Below, piece after piece: positions 56,283-64,000 of a DNA stretch of 64,000 bases. The translations under genes and the position numbers were made by a program. The notes below the pieces were generated by a model that made no database searches, was not told where the DNA came from, and saw only the letters and a list, made by a program, of their open reading frames with translations. This stretch comes from BOG-908 sp963795825 (GTDB lineage: Bacteria > Pseudomonadota > Alphaproteobacteria > Acetobacterales > Acetobacteraceae), in NCBI GenBank assembly GCA_963795825.1, contig CAWCIW010000005.1, positions 496,001-560,000 on the forward strand. The letters are read 5' to 3'. Every line of letters starts with the position of its first letter. Within the stretch, counting starts at the first letter, position 1.

Positions 56283-57152
56283 TCAGGTCGGCACCTGCAG
56301 TTTGCCGAGCGACTCCTCGAGCTCCTGGAAGCTCGGCATGAACTCGTTCGGCACCATCTTGCGGCCTGTCTCGACGCTGACTTGCGGCGCGCTGCCGTGC
56401 AGATGCGCCACCAGAACCGCGCGTATCACGTCGGAATAGCGCGCATCGCCCTGCACGATGCCCTTGATTTGCGACGCGCATGGCGCAGCGATCCCGTAGG
56501 CCAGCAGCACGCCCAGAAAGGTGCCGACCAGCGCCCCGCCGATCATCTCGCCCAGCACGGCGGGTGGCTCGTTGATGTGGCCCATCGTCTTGATCACGCC
56601 GAGCACGGCGGCGACGATGCCCAGAGCCGGCAGCGCGTCGGCCATCGTCTGTATGGCGTGGCTGCCGTGCAGCTCTTCCTGCAACGTCTTTTTCAACTCG
56701 CGGCCCATCAGATCGTCGATCTGGTGCGGATCGTCGGCATTCATGCCCATCATACGCAGATAATCGCAGACCAGAGCAGTGGTGTGATGGTCGAGCAATA
56801 TCTTCGGGAAATGCTTGAACGCCGTACTCTCCTCGGGTTTTTCGATATGCGGCTCGAGCGCCATGGCGCCGCGCTGGCTGGCCAGCTTGGTAAAGAAGAA
56901 CAGCAGCGACAGCAGCTCCACATATTCGGTTTTCTTGTAGCGCTCGCCTTTCAGGATCATGCCGAACCCGGCCAGCGTGTGTTTCACGCCGGTCATCGAG
57001 TTCGCCATCACAAAGGTGCCGATCGCGGCACCAAGGATCGTCAGTAGCTCGAAAGGCATCGACGCGATCAGCGGCCCGATCGAGCCACCGCTCGCCATAA
57101 AGCTGCCGAACACGCAGGCAAGCAGGAAAACCAATCCACCGATCGTCAGCAT
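56283..57152 (-). CDS. motA: Flagellar motor stator protein MotA
   Basis: 289 residues, four membrane segments. The cytoplasmic loop contains ERYKKTEYVELLSLLFFF and the charged region FKHFPKILLDHH; the third and fourth helices include DALPALGIVAAVLGVIKTM and EMIGGALVGTFLGVLLAYG. Proton-driven stator type. motB begins seven bases upstream of this gene's start on the same strand. Confidence 0.95.
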   Translation of the reverse strand: MLTIGGLVFLLACVFGSFMASGGSIGPLIASMPFELLTILGAAIGTFVMANSMTGVKHTLAGFGMILKGERYKKTEYVELLSLLFFFTKLASQRGAMALEPHIEKPEESTAFKHFPKILLDHHTTALVCDYLRMMGMNADDPHQIDDLMGRELKKTLQEELHGSHAIQTMADALPALGIVAAVLGVIKTMGHINEPPAVLGEMIGGALVGTFLGVLLAYGIAAPCASQIKGIVQGDARYSDVIRAVLVAHLHGSAPQVSVETGRKMVPNEFMPSFQELEESLGKLQVPT

Positions 57153-57159
57153 GGCGCGC

Positions 57160-58158
57160 TCAATGCGCCGCTGGGGCGGAGCGTATCAGCAGTATCGCGA
57201 TACGCCGGTTCGGTGCGGCCTCCGGTGACGCAGGCAGCAGCGGATCGCGGTCGCCATGCCCCGTCACATCCTTGATCCGCCCGTCCGGCAAGCCGGCTTC
57301 GGTGAGTATGCGCCGCGTGGCGTTGGCGCGATCGGCCGACAGATCCCAGTTCGTGCGCCCTGCCCCGCCGGCATACGGCGTCGAATCCGTGTAGCCCGCC
57401 ACCGCCACACTCTCATGCAGCCGCAGCAGCGTGGGCACCAAACGCTTCAGCACGGTGCGCGCCCGCTCGTTCGGCTCCGGCGATCCGTTGGCAAACATCG
57501 GCAGACCTTCGGAGTCGCGTATCTGCACGCGCAAACCTTCCGGCGTGAGATCGACGGCGAGCTGGCGGGCGATCGGTGCCAGCTCCGGATCGGCCGCCAC
57601 CGCACGCCGCATCTCGTCGGCGGCCTGTGCGAAGCTCGCCTGCTCCTGCCGGCGTGCCTGCTCGGCCGCCTGTTTGGTCTCGGCCGTTTGCGCCAACGAA
57701 TGCGCCTGCCCCGCCTGGGCGCCGGTGCCGGACACCACACCCGAAGCATCGGTCGCCTGCCCGGGCCCGGCCTGGGCTTCCGCATGAACCGTCTTGGTTG
57801 CAAGGGTGTCGCTGCCGTCATCATCCTCATCCACCGGCGGCGCATTGGCGTTCATCACCGCAACCGTGCCGCGGTCGGAGATCGCCATCCCTTCGGTGAA
57901 CGGCGAGGCGCCGCCCAGCGGACGGCCTGTGCCGGAGCGTTGCACATTCACGCTGGCACTTGGGCTGAAGTAATCCGCCAGGCCGCGCCGCTGCGCTTCC
58001 GTGGTGGCGTTGAGCAGCCACATCAGCAGGAAAAACGCCATCATTGCCGTCACGAAATCGGCGTAAGCGACCTTCCACGCGCCGCCGTGATGGCCGTCCT
58101 CCACCACCTCCTCGCGCCGGATAATCGTGATGCCGCCTTTTGCTTTGCTCTTAGCCAT
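57160..58158 (-). CDS. motB: Flagellar motor stator protein MotB
   Basis: 332 residues. The proton-accepting Asp is in the single membrane helix VAYADFVTAMMAFFLLMWLL. A long linker with Gln/Ala-rich text precedes the OmpA-like peptidoglycan-binding domain VAVAGYTDSTPYAGG and NWDLSADRANATRRIL. Its stop is seven bases before the motA ATG. Start ATG 58158. Confidence 0.95.
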   Translation of the reverse strand: MAKSKAKGGITIIRREEVVEDGHHGGAWKVAYADFVTAMMAFFLLMWLLNATTEAQRRGLADYFSPSASVNVQRSGTGRPLGGASPFTEGMAISDRGTVAVMNANAPPVDEDDDGSDTLATKTVHAEAQAGPGQATDASGVVSGTGAQAGQAHSLAQTAETKQAAEQARRQEQASFAQAADEMRRAVAADPELAPIARQLAVDLTPEGLRVQIRDSEGLPMFANGSPEPNERARTVLKRLVPTLLRLHESVAVAGYTDSTPYAGGAGRTNWDLSADRANATRRILTEAGLPDGRIKDVTGHGDRDPLLPASPEAAPNRRIAILLIRSAPAAH

Positions 58159-58268
58159 CCTGAAACCACCGCGGCTGCACGCCTTGCGCAGTGTGACACG
58201 TCAGCCCTTAAGGCGCTTCTAACGCCGCGCGAAACGAACGATCTCTGTCCGTCCGCAGGCCCGCGCGA

Positions 58269-59108
58269 TCAGGCGAACAAGGAAATCAGGCCCGAGCTGT
58301 TCGATCCGCTGGCGCCATCGGCGCCGCTAGACGGGTTGAGTATCGACAGCAGCGCGTCTCCCGTCGTGTCGGCACCGGTATCGAACAGCGAAGCCGTGCT
58401 GCCCGGCGCAGGGCTCGTGGCTGCGGTCGCCTGCTGCGAGACGATGTATTGCTCGGCCACCTGCCTGACATAAGCGGGCTTCTGCAGATCGCCCAGATGC
58501 AGCTTGCTGGTCAGCAGCGCGGTCTGCTGGTCGAAGCCGAGCTCTTCATAATTGTCCAGCGGCAGGCCAAGACCGGTCACGGCGACGGCCAGCAGATTGG
58601 AGTCCGACTGCACGGCGGCAACCGATTTCAGCGACGCCGCTTGCCGGGTGAAATACAGCGCATTTCCCAGGCCGGGCGCCTGCTTGTTTGCCGATTGTTC
58701 GAAGACATTGGTGCCGTAGGAGGTCACGATCTGCGACACCGCACTTGGCGTGGCGAAAGGCGGCGTCTTCCAGTTCGACAGCGCGTTGGCAAACAGCTGG
58801 TATTTCGCGCTGCCCAGTTTTTGCACCAGGCTGCTCTTGGACGTGGGATCCTGCGTCAACAGATCTTTCAGGATCGCGGTATCATTGATGCTGCCTGACA
58901 AATTGAACGCGCCGAGTACCACGGTGAGCGCCTTGGTATCCTTCAGGAGCGCCGCAGGCGAAGTCAGCGTAGGCGCCACTTTCTTGAAATAGGCCGCCAG
59001 CGCGGAGGATTGCGGATCCGCCTTGAGATGGGAAGCGGCCTCGGCGCCCTCGTTGGCGACGTAGGTCGTGTAGAGCGCGATGGGTGAAAAGCCGATGGAG
59101 CCGCTCAT
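58269..59108 (-). CDS. DUF1217-type flagellar-associated protein
   Basis: 279 residues from ATG 59108. Core segments FSPIALYTTYVANEGAEA, NDTAILKDLLTQDPTSKSSL and NYEELGFDQQTALLTSKLHL are typical of DUF1217 proteins, which are encoded in alphaproteobacterial flagellar clusters. I see no membrane segment or signal peptide. The last 50 residues are Ser/Gly/Asp-rich. Function not known. Divergent from the flagellin gene, sharing a 119-bp region. Confidence 0.8.
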   Translation of the reverse strand: MSGSIGFSPIALYTTYVANEGAEAASHLKADPQSSALAAYFKKVAPTLTSPAALLKDTKALTVVLGAFNLSGSINDTAILKDLLTQDPTSKSSLVQKLGSAKYQLFANALSNWKTPPFATPSAVSQIVTSYGTNVFEQSANKQAPGLGNALYFTRQAASLKSVAAVQSDSNLLAVAVTGLGLPLDNYEELGFDQQTALLTSKLHLGDLQKPAYVRQVAEQYIVSQQATAATSPAPGSTASLFDTGADTTGDALLSILNPSSGADGASGSNSSGLISLFA

Positions 59109-59227
59109 GTTGTGCACTTCCGGCGAAAAAACTGTCTGCCCGCAGTTTTCCACATTCGCCTAAACGCATTGTTAAATCTTCGCGGTCAAGCTGGGTCTAT
59201 CGAAAACACCTGATCGGGAAAAAACCC

Positions 59228-60478
59228 ATGTCACTCTTCTCTGTAAACACCAACATCGGCGCTCTGGCTGCTCTGCAGTCGCTGGACACCACGCAGCAGC
59301 AGGTTACCGACGCGCAGAAGCAGGTCTCCACCGGCCTCAAGGTCGGCAGCGCTTCGGACAACCCTGCCATCTACGCGATTTCCAACACCATCAACTCCAA
59401 CATTGCCGGCCTTTCCGCGGTGTCGGACTCGCTGAACTTCGGCGCGCAGATCGTCAGCACGGCGAGCTCCGCGCTCAGCCAGGTAAGCAGCACGCTGGCA
59501 AACCTGCAGCAGACCGTGACGAACTCCGGACAGAGCGGCCTGGATCCGCAGACGTTGCAGAACCTGGTCACCGCCGACCTGTCCCTGATCGACAAATACG
59601 CGTCGCAGTCCACCTTCACCGGCGTGAACCTGCTGACCAACGCAGGCGCAGGCGCCACCACCACGACCTTGAACGTCGTGCAGGGCCTGGACGGCTCGGT
59701 GCTCAACATCCCCAGCCAATCCGGTGCCTCCTCGCTCACGGCCAAACTGGGCATCGCAAATCTCACCATCGGCGGCACCAGCGGTTTCTCGGTCGCGTTC
59801 AACCAGAACCTTTCTGTCGCAAGCTTCGCGCCGGGCGGCGGTGCGGATGCTGCGTTCCAGCTCACGACGACGCCGACCACCGGTCCGGCGCATACCTATT
59901 CGTTCGAATTCACCGACGATAGCGTAACCGGCGCAAACCCGCTGCAGACCTCGCAGAACGCGAACACCACGATCATCGCGGTCCACATCAACAGCACCAA
60001 CCAATCCACCAACCAGATCCAGGCGGCGCTCATCAACTCTCTGCAGAGCAACGGCTTCTCTGCCCAGCAGAACTCGGACGGCACGCTCAACGTCGTCGGC
60101 TCGAACGTCACAGCGGCCGCCTTCGGAACCGTCACCGCCGGTGGTTCCCTGACCCCAGAGTCGCCTGCCCCGATCACCACAACCGCGCTCACGGCGGCAA
60201 CGGCTCTGGTCTCCCTCGTGCAGAGCGCCGTCGGCAAGGCCAATACCATCGCGGCAAACCTCGGCGCGGTTTCACAGCAGATCACCGGCATACAAAACTT
60301 CACCACGTCGCTCAGCTCCGCACTGACGGCTGGTGTCGGTGCGCTGACGGACGCTGACCTGGCCGCGGAAAGCGCACGCCTGACCTCGCTGCAGACCAAG
60401 CAGCAGCTCGCCACGCAGTCGCTTTCCATCGCCAACAAGCAGCCGCAATCCCTGCTGAGCCTGTTCCAGGGCCAGTAA
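59228..60478 (+). CDS. Flagellin
   Basis: 416 residues. The conserved D0/D1 ends are intact: N-terminus SLFSVNTNIGALAALQSL through QVSTGLKVGSASDNPA, and C-terminus LAAESARLTSLQTKQQLATQ ending SLLSLFQGQ. The middle 150 residues are Thr/Ser/Asn/Gly-rich and unlike enteric flagellins. No Cys occurs. Start ATG 59228 follows CGGGAAAAAAC. FlaF follows; an FlbT partner is not in the window. Confidence 0.95.
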   Translation: MSLFSVNTNIGALAALQSLDTTQQQVTDAQKQVSTGLKVGSASDNPAIYAISNTINSNIAGLSAVSDSLNFGAQIVSTASSALSQVSSTLANLQQTVTNSGQSGLDPQTLQNLVTADLSLIDKYASQSTFTGVNLLTNAGAGATTTTLNVVQGLDGSVLNIPSQSGASSLTAKLGIANLTIGGTSGFSVAFNQNLSVASFAPGGGADAAFQLTTTPTTGPAHTYSFEFTDDSVTGANPLQTSQNANTTIIAVHINSTNQSTNQIQAALINSLQSNGFSAQQNSDGTLNVVGSNVTAAAFGTVTAGGSLTPESPAPITTTALTAATALVSLVQSAVGKANTIAANLGAVSQQITGIQNFTTSLSSALTAGVGALTDADLAAESARLTSLQTKQQLATQSLSIANKQPQSLLSLFQGQ

Positions 60479-60494
60479 CCACTAACTCGGCAAA

Positions 60495-60518
60495 GCCGCC
60501 GGCGTGATCGCCGGCGGC
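60495..60518 (+). terminator. Perfect 10-bp hairpin after flagellin
   Basis: GCCGCCGGCG-TGAT-CGCCGGCGGC starts 17 bases after the flagellin stop. There is no T-run, so it may be an attenuator or a messenger-stabilising hairpin between flagellin and flaF. Confidence 0.6.
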
Positions 60519-60543
60519 AGCGCCATTATCGCAGGAGGCCGCT

Positions 60544-60933
60544 ATTCGAAACGCAGCATCGCAGTATCAGAAAGCCAGCGAAGCAGCCATATCCGGGCGC
60601 GATACCGAATGCGCCGCATTCCGTATGATAAATCGCGAACTCGAAACCTGCACGCCCGGCCCCTCGCGCATCGGCGCGGTGGGCCGTAATCACACTTTGT
60701 GGTCTACGCTCGTGAAAGATCTTTCGCTGGCGGATAATCGCCTGCCGGAAGCCATGAAAGCGCACCTGATCGGCCTCGGCCTGTGGGCAATGCGCTACAG
60801 CACGCTGGCAATCCTGCGCGATCTCCCGCTCGAACCCCTCATCACAGTGAACAGCAACGTTCTCGACGGCCTGATGGCACAGCAAGCCGCCGGCGCCACC
60901 GAGCAACGGCCGGCATCGCCCTTTTCCGCCTGA
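60544..60933 (+). CDS. flaF: Flagellar biosynthesis regulator FlaF, apparent ATT start
   Basis: 129 residues if started at ATT. ASQYQKASEAAISGRDTE and RMINRELETC form the N-terminal part; NHTLWSTLVKDL, LPEAMKAHLIGLGLW and VNSNVLDGLMAQQ match FlaF. In frame there is no ATG, GTG or TTG between a TGA at 60505 and the ATG at 60625, and starting at that ATG would lose 27 conserved residues. The ATT at 60544 stands five bases after a perfect AGGAGG. FlaF helps flagellin export and synthesis in alphaproteobacteria. Confidence 0.82.
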   Translation: MRNAASQYQKASEAAISGRDTECAAFRMINRELETCTPGPSRIGAVGRNHTLWSTLVKDLSLADNRLPEAMKAHLIGLGLWAMRYSTLAILRDLPLEPLITVNSNVLDGLMAQQAAGATEQRPASPFSA

Positions 60934-60995
60934 GCAACAGCAACAGCACCGCCGGCAGCCTGTCGCGTGTCCGCCATACCAATACCCGACAGGAT

Positions 60996-61319
60996 CTACC
61001 CGCCCGGCTTGCCCACCGCCGCGAACATCATGCGGTCCTTGTTCTCCCGCATCAGCATGCCAAAGGCCGGCATGCGCTCGAACCCAAGCCCCAGCGGCAT
61101 CCCACTCTCCGGGTCGGCGTGCACATCGCCGTAGCCGCACCCGGCGAACTTCTCCCATTTCCCCGCCGGCTTTTTCACTTCCAGATGCACGACGGTCGTT
61201 TTTAGCACGATCCGAACCACCGCCTCCTTCGGCGCGCTGCGCTTCGTCAGACACAAACAGCCGGCCATCACCTGCCAGCCATTCGCCAAAGCCCATTGCG
61301 TCAGCTCGTCTTTCGTCAT
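60996..61319 (-). CDS. Conserved-looking protein of unknown function
   Basis: 107 residues, no signal peptide or membrane segment. Features seen: MTKDELTQWALANGWQ, a Cys pair in AGCLCLTK, a Lys/Trp-rich middle KKPAGKWEKFAGCGYG and a Met-rich end. I recognise no family. ATG start. It lies 37 bp downstream of the hflX stop on the same strand and could be cotranscribed with it. Confidence 0.6.
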   Translation of the reverse strand: MTKDELTQWALANGWQVMAGCLCLTKRSAPKEAVVRIVLKTTVVHLEVKKPAGKWEKFAGCGYGDVHADPESGMPLGLGFERMPAFGMLMRENKDRMMFAAVGKPGG

Positions 61320-61356
61320 GCCCTATGTCGCGATCCGTAAAAAGAAACCCGCCGCA

Positions 61357-62717
61357 TCAAGCCGCCAGATTACGCCGCAGCCGCGCGATAGCACCAGGCA
61401 ACCCGCGCACCCGCAGCACCCGCCCCGTCTCGTCGTACTCCTCCGACAAAACGCGCGTGCTCTCATAAACCTCGCCTATCAGCCCCTGCCGCGCATACGG
61501 CAAAACCAGCACCTCCTCGACCATAGACGCCTCGAAATACGCAATGATCGTCTCGCGCAAAACGCCCACATCCCCCGGCGCATGCGCACTCAACAATATC
61601 GCGTCAGGATGCGCCGCAACCAGCGCCGCTCGCCCGGCTTCGTCCACCCGGTCCATCTTGTTCAGCACCAGACGTGACGGCACCGAATCGGCGCCGATCT
61701 CGCGCAGCACGCTACGGCTCACCTCGAGCTGCGCCGCGTAAGTCGGATCCGAAGCATCCACCACGAAAAGCAGCAACGACGCCTCCAACGCCTCCGCCAG
61801 TGTCGAACGGAACGACGCCACCAGATCGTGCGGCAACTGTTTGATGAACCCGACGGTATCGGACACCAGAACACGCGGCCGCGTCTCCGGCTGCAGCGTG
61901 CGTACCGTCGTGTCCAGCGTGGCGAACAATTTGTCCTCGACAAGCACCTGGCTGCCGGTCAGCCCTCGCATCAACGAGGATTTGCCCGCATTGGTGTAAC
62001 CCACCAGCGCCACCCGCAACTGGTCGCGTCGCGCCACCCGACGCTGGTCGCTGTCGCGCTGCACCGCCTCGAGCTGCTCCCGCAACTCGGACAGCCGGTC
62101 GCGAATCTTGCGCCGGTCCAGATCGAGCGTGCTCTCGCCCGCACCAGGCCCCTGCTGCCGCCCCCCGCCGCCGCCCAACTCGCGCAACCGCGGCGCCACA
62201 TATTTCAGCCGCGCGATCTCCACCTGCAGCTTCGCCTCGCGCGTATTCGCGTGCCGGTGGAAGATCTCCACAATCACCCCGGTGCGATCCAGCACCTGCG
62301 CCCCCGTAGCGCGCTCCAGATTGCGTATCTGGCTGGGCGAAAGCTCATGATCCACGATCACGAACCCAGGCCGCACGCCCTCGCCGCATCATCCGCCACC
62401 TCGGCCGAAACCTTCTCCGCCGCTCCCTCGAAGCGCAGCCGCGCCTTGGCCTTCGGCGCCGGCGCCATCGTCCCGATCTCGCCCGTCCCGCCCGTCAGCG
62501 CCGCCAGTTCCGCCAGCTTCCCCACGCCCAGCAGCGACCCCGCCCCGGTCCCATCCCGCCGCTGCGAAACCTCCCCCACCACCTCGTAACCCAAAGTCTT
62601 CACCAGCCGCCCCAACTCCTCGAGGCTGGCCGCAAACGCCACATCGTCAACCTCCGGCGTCTGGATCCCAACAAGCACGGCGCACGGCATAGGCGGTTTT
62701 GTCTCCATGCCGACCAC
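61357..62717 (-). CDS. hflX: GTPase HflX, frameshifted
   Basis: About 453 residues in two frames. The N-terminal piece (GYEVVGEVSQRRDGTGAGSL) begins at 62717; the second carries VIVDHELSPSQIRNLERA, the coiled region, G1 GYTNAGKSS, G3 DTVGFI and G4 NKMD. Joining needs one G near 62375-62385 (GCGAGGGCGTG to GCGAGGGGCGTG). HflX rescues stalled ribosomes. ATG 62708 is an alternative start. All GTPase motifs are intact. Confidence 0.92.
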
Positions 62718-62852
62718 CTAGCATGCCCTGTCCGCAACCCGCACAGCCGCCCTGCCCCGATTCGGACACAATCGAGCCCGCCCGATGCCGCACTGCAACG
62801 CTTTAGTCTCGTAAGAGCCGGTGGGAACGCCGGCTTTCGGGGACGACGCACC

Positions 62853-64000
62853 ATGACGACCCATGCTTCCGCCACTGCCGGCCTGCAGCAAACTCGTATC
62901 AGACCGAGCCTGTTCAACCCCGCCACCCTGCTGGCGCTCGCGGTCGCCGCCGCCGGCAGCCTAGGCCTGTGGAGCGCCACCAACCACAAGCAGGCGGTCC
63001 CCGATTTCCACGGCGAAGTCGGCGGCCTCGCCTTCTCGCCCTACCATCGCGGCGAAACCCCAGAAGCCAACCAATACCCCTCCACCACCGAAATCCGCGA
63101 CGACCTGGCCCAGGCCGCCCGCATCACCAGCCGCATACGCACCTACACCGTCGCCGGCCCGATGGCCGACATCCCCGCGCTCGCCGCCGACTACCCCCTG
63201 AGAGTCACCCTCGGCGCCTGGCTGGACCGGCACACCGCCGCCGACGACACCGAGACCGACCGCGTCATCGAAACCGCCAACGCCAACCCGGACGTGGACC
63301 ACGTGCTGGTCGGCAACGAGGTCCTGCTCCGCGAGGACCTGACCGCCCCGCAGCTCATCGCCTACATCGCCAAAGTCCGCGCCGCTGTTCACGTCCCCGT
63401 CTCCACCGCCGAGCCGTGGCACGTCTGGATCAAGCACCCCGAACTCGCCGCCTCCGTCGACTACATCACCATCCACTTGCTCCCCTACTGGGAAGGCCTG
63501 CCGATCGACCAGTCGCTGGCCTACATCATGGACCGGCTCGACCAGGTGCAGCGCGCCTACCCAGGCAAGCACGTGGTAATCGGCGAAGTCGGCTGGCCCA
63601 GCAACGGCGTGGCGATCGGCGGCGCGCAGGCCAGCCGCGTCAACCAGGCCCTGTTCATGCGCAAATTCTTCAACATCGCCCAGCAGCGCGGCCTCGACTA
63701 CTTCGTCATGGAAGCCTTCGACCAGCCCTGGAAAACCAGCTTCGAGGGCCGCGCCGCCGGCTACTGGGGCATGATGGACCTCGACCGCCACGCCAAATGG
63801 GCGATGACCGGCTCCGTCCAGGAAACCCCGGACTGGACCACCTGGGCGCTGTTCAGCACCGCGGCCGCCGCGCTGGCCGCCGGCCTGCTGCTCTCCCGCC
63901 GCCCCGATATCCGCTTCCCCGGCAAGCTGCTGGTCGCCGGCATGGCGCAGACCTTCGGCGCCGTCTTCGCCCTCGTCCTGCTCGCGATGGCCGGCAAATA
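62853..64000 (+). CDS. GH17-type glycosidase domain membrane protein, cut by window end
   Basis: At least 382 residues; it has no stop before the window end. One N-terminal membrane segment (about 25-45), a GH17-like barrel (55-310) with the acid/base Glu in VLVGNEVLLRED and the nucleophile Glu in VVIGEVGWPSNG, then two more hydrophobic segments (about 330-350, 355-380). Alphaproteobacteria have such domains fused to GT2 glucosyltransferases that make beta-1,3-glucans, which is my best guess for the missing part. ATG 62853 follows GGGACG-type purines. Preceded by a small AGCCGG..CCGGCT hairpin at 62815-62834. Confidence 0.82.
   Translation, partial: MTTHASATAGLQQTRIRPSLFNPATLLALAVAAAGSLGLWSATNHKQAVPDFHGEVGGLAFSPYHRGETPEANQYPSTTEIRDDLAQAARITSRIRTYTVAGPMADIPALAADYPLRVTLGAWLDRHTAADDTETDRVIETANANPDVDHVLVGNEVLLREDLTAPQLIAYIAKVRAAVHVPVSTAEPWHVWIKHPELAASVDYITIHLLPYWEGLPIDQSLAYIMDRLDQVQRAYPGKHVVIGEVGWPSNGVAIGGAQASRVNQALFMRKFFNIAQQRGLDYFVMEAFDQPWKTSFEGRAAGYWGMMDLDRHAKWAMTGSVQETPDWTTWALFSTAAAALAAGLLLSRRPDIRFPGKLLVAGMAQTFGAVFALVLLAMAGK

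Noticed and set aside
59109..59227. Sigma-28 promoter for flagellin (TAAA..GCCGATAA)
   Set aside because: TTAAATCTT at 59170 has only a weak -10 partner (GGTCTATC), so I do not list it as a promoter.

Overview
The window is a 64 kb chromosomal stretch with high G+C and almost no non-coding space. Gene content and protein families point to an alphaproteobacterium of the Rhodospirillales, most likely Acetobacteraceae. The clues are ntrY-ntrX, an alpha-type flagellar set (flgF-flgG-flgA-flgH, fliM-fliL, motA, motB, a DUF6468 protein, a MotE-like protein, a DUF1217 protein, a FlaF-type regulator), lepB-rnc-era, and heavy use of GTG and TTG starts. I saw no rRNA, tRNA, CRISPR array, phage or transposase gene.

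Layout. 0-5.4 kb: lepB-rnc-era (minus), a ClC-type channel and a quinone oxidoreductase. 5.5-8.7 kb: an esterase, a three-gene ArsR-type regulator/membrane-protein cassette with a 38-bp palindromic operator, and an enoyl-CoA hydratase. 8.8-12.5 kb: ntrY-ntrX. 12.6-22 kb: FKBP isomerase, FeS (6-4) photolyase, sixA + CHAD protein, MOSC protein, secD-secF and an EAL protein. 22-25 kb: msrB-msrC methionine sulfoxide repair and a large membrane protein. 25-28.8 kb: sulfonate use, transcribed ssuA-ssuD-ssuC-ssuB. 28.8-33.7 kb: glpD-glpK and a secreted PNGase A-like protein. 33.7-39 kb: Nei-type glycosylase, glutathione reductase, two tandem aminotransferases and a Gly-rich secreted protein. 39.3-42.6 kb: flgF-flgG-flgA-flgH behind a consensus sigma-54 promoter. 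42.8-49.3 kb: metabolic genes, an aspartic protease, and speD-speE for spermidine. 49.4-60.9 kb: a flagellar motor/chemotaxis block on the minus strand, then flagellin and FlaF on plus. 61-64 kb: hflX and a GH17-type membrane protein cut by the window end.

Two features run through the whole window. First, at least 16 copies (27 arms) of an A/T-rich modular palindromic element sit within a few bases of stop or start codons. Three arm haplotypes, two stem colours and two GC-rich cores combine non-randomly, and one arm is translated as part of the flgA signal peptide. Second, many conserved genes carry one-base frameshifts (era, echA, ntrY, secD, msrB, ssuC, ssuD, glpK, hflX, the TPR gene). They are dense in 52.3-54.6 kb (cheZ, cheY, the MotE-like gene and DUF6468). 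Three of them occur at the same GAACTCG string and are repaired to GAATCG, a GANTC (CcrM) site. This looks more like long-read assembly error on methylated DNA than like real gene decay.
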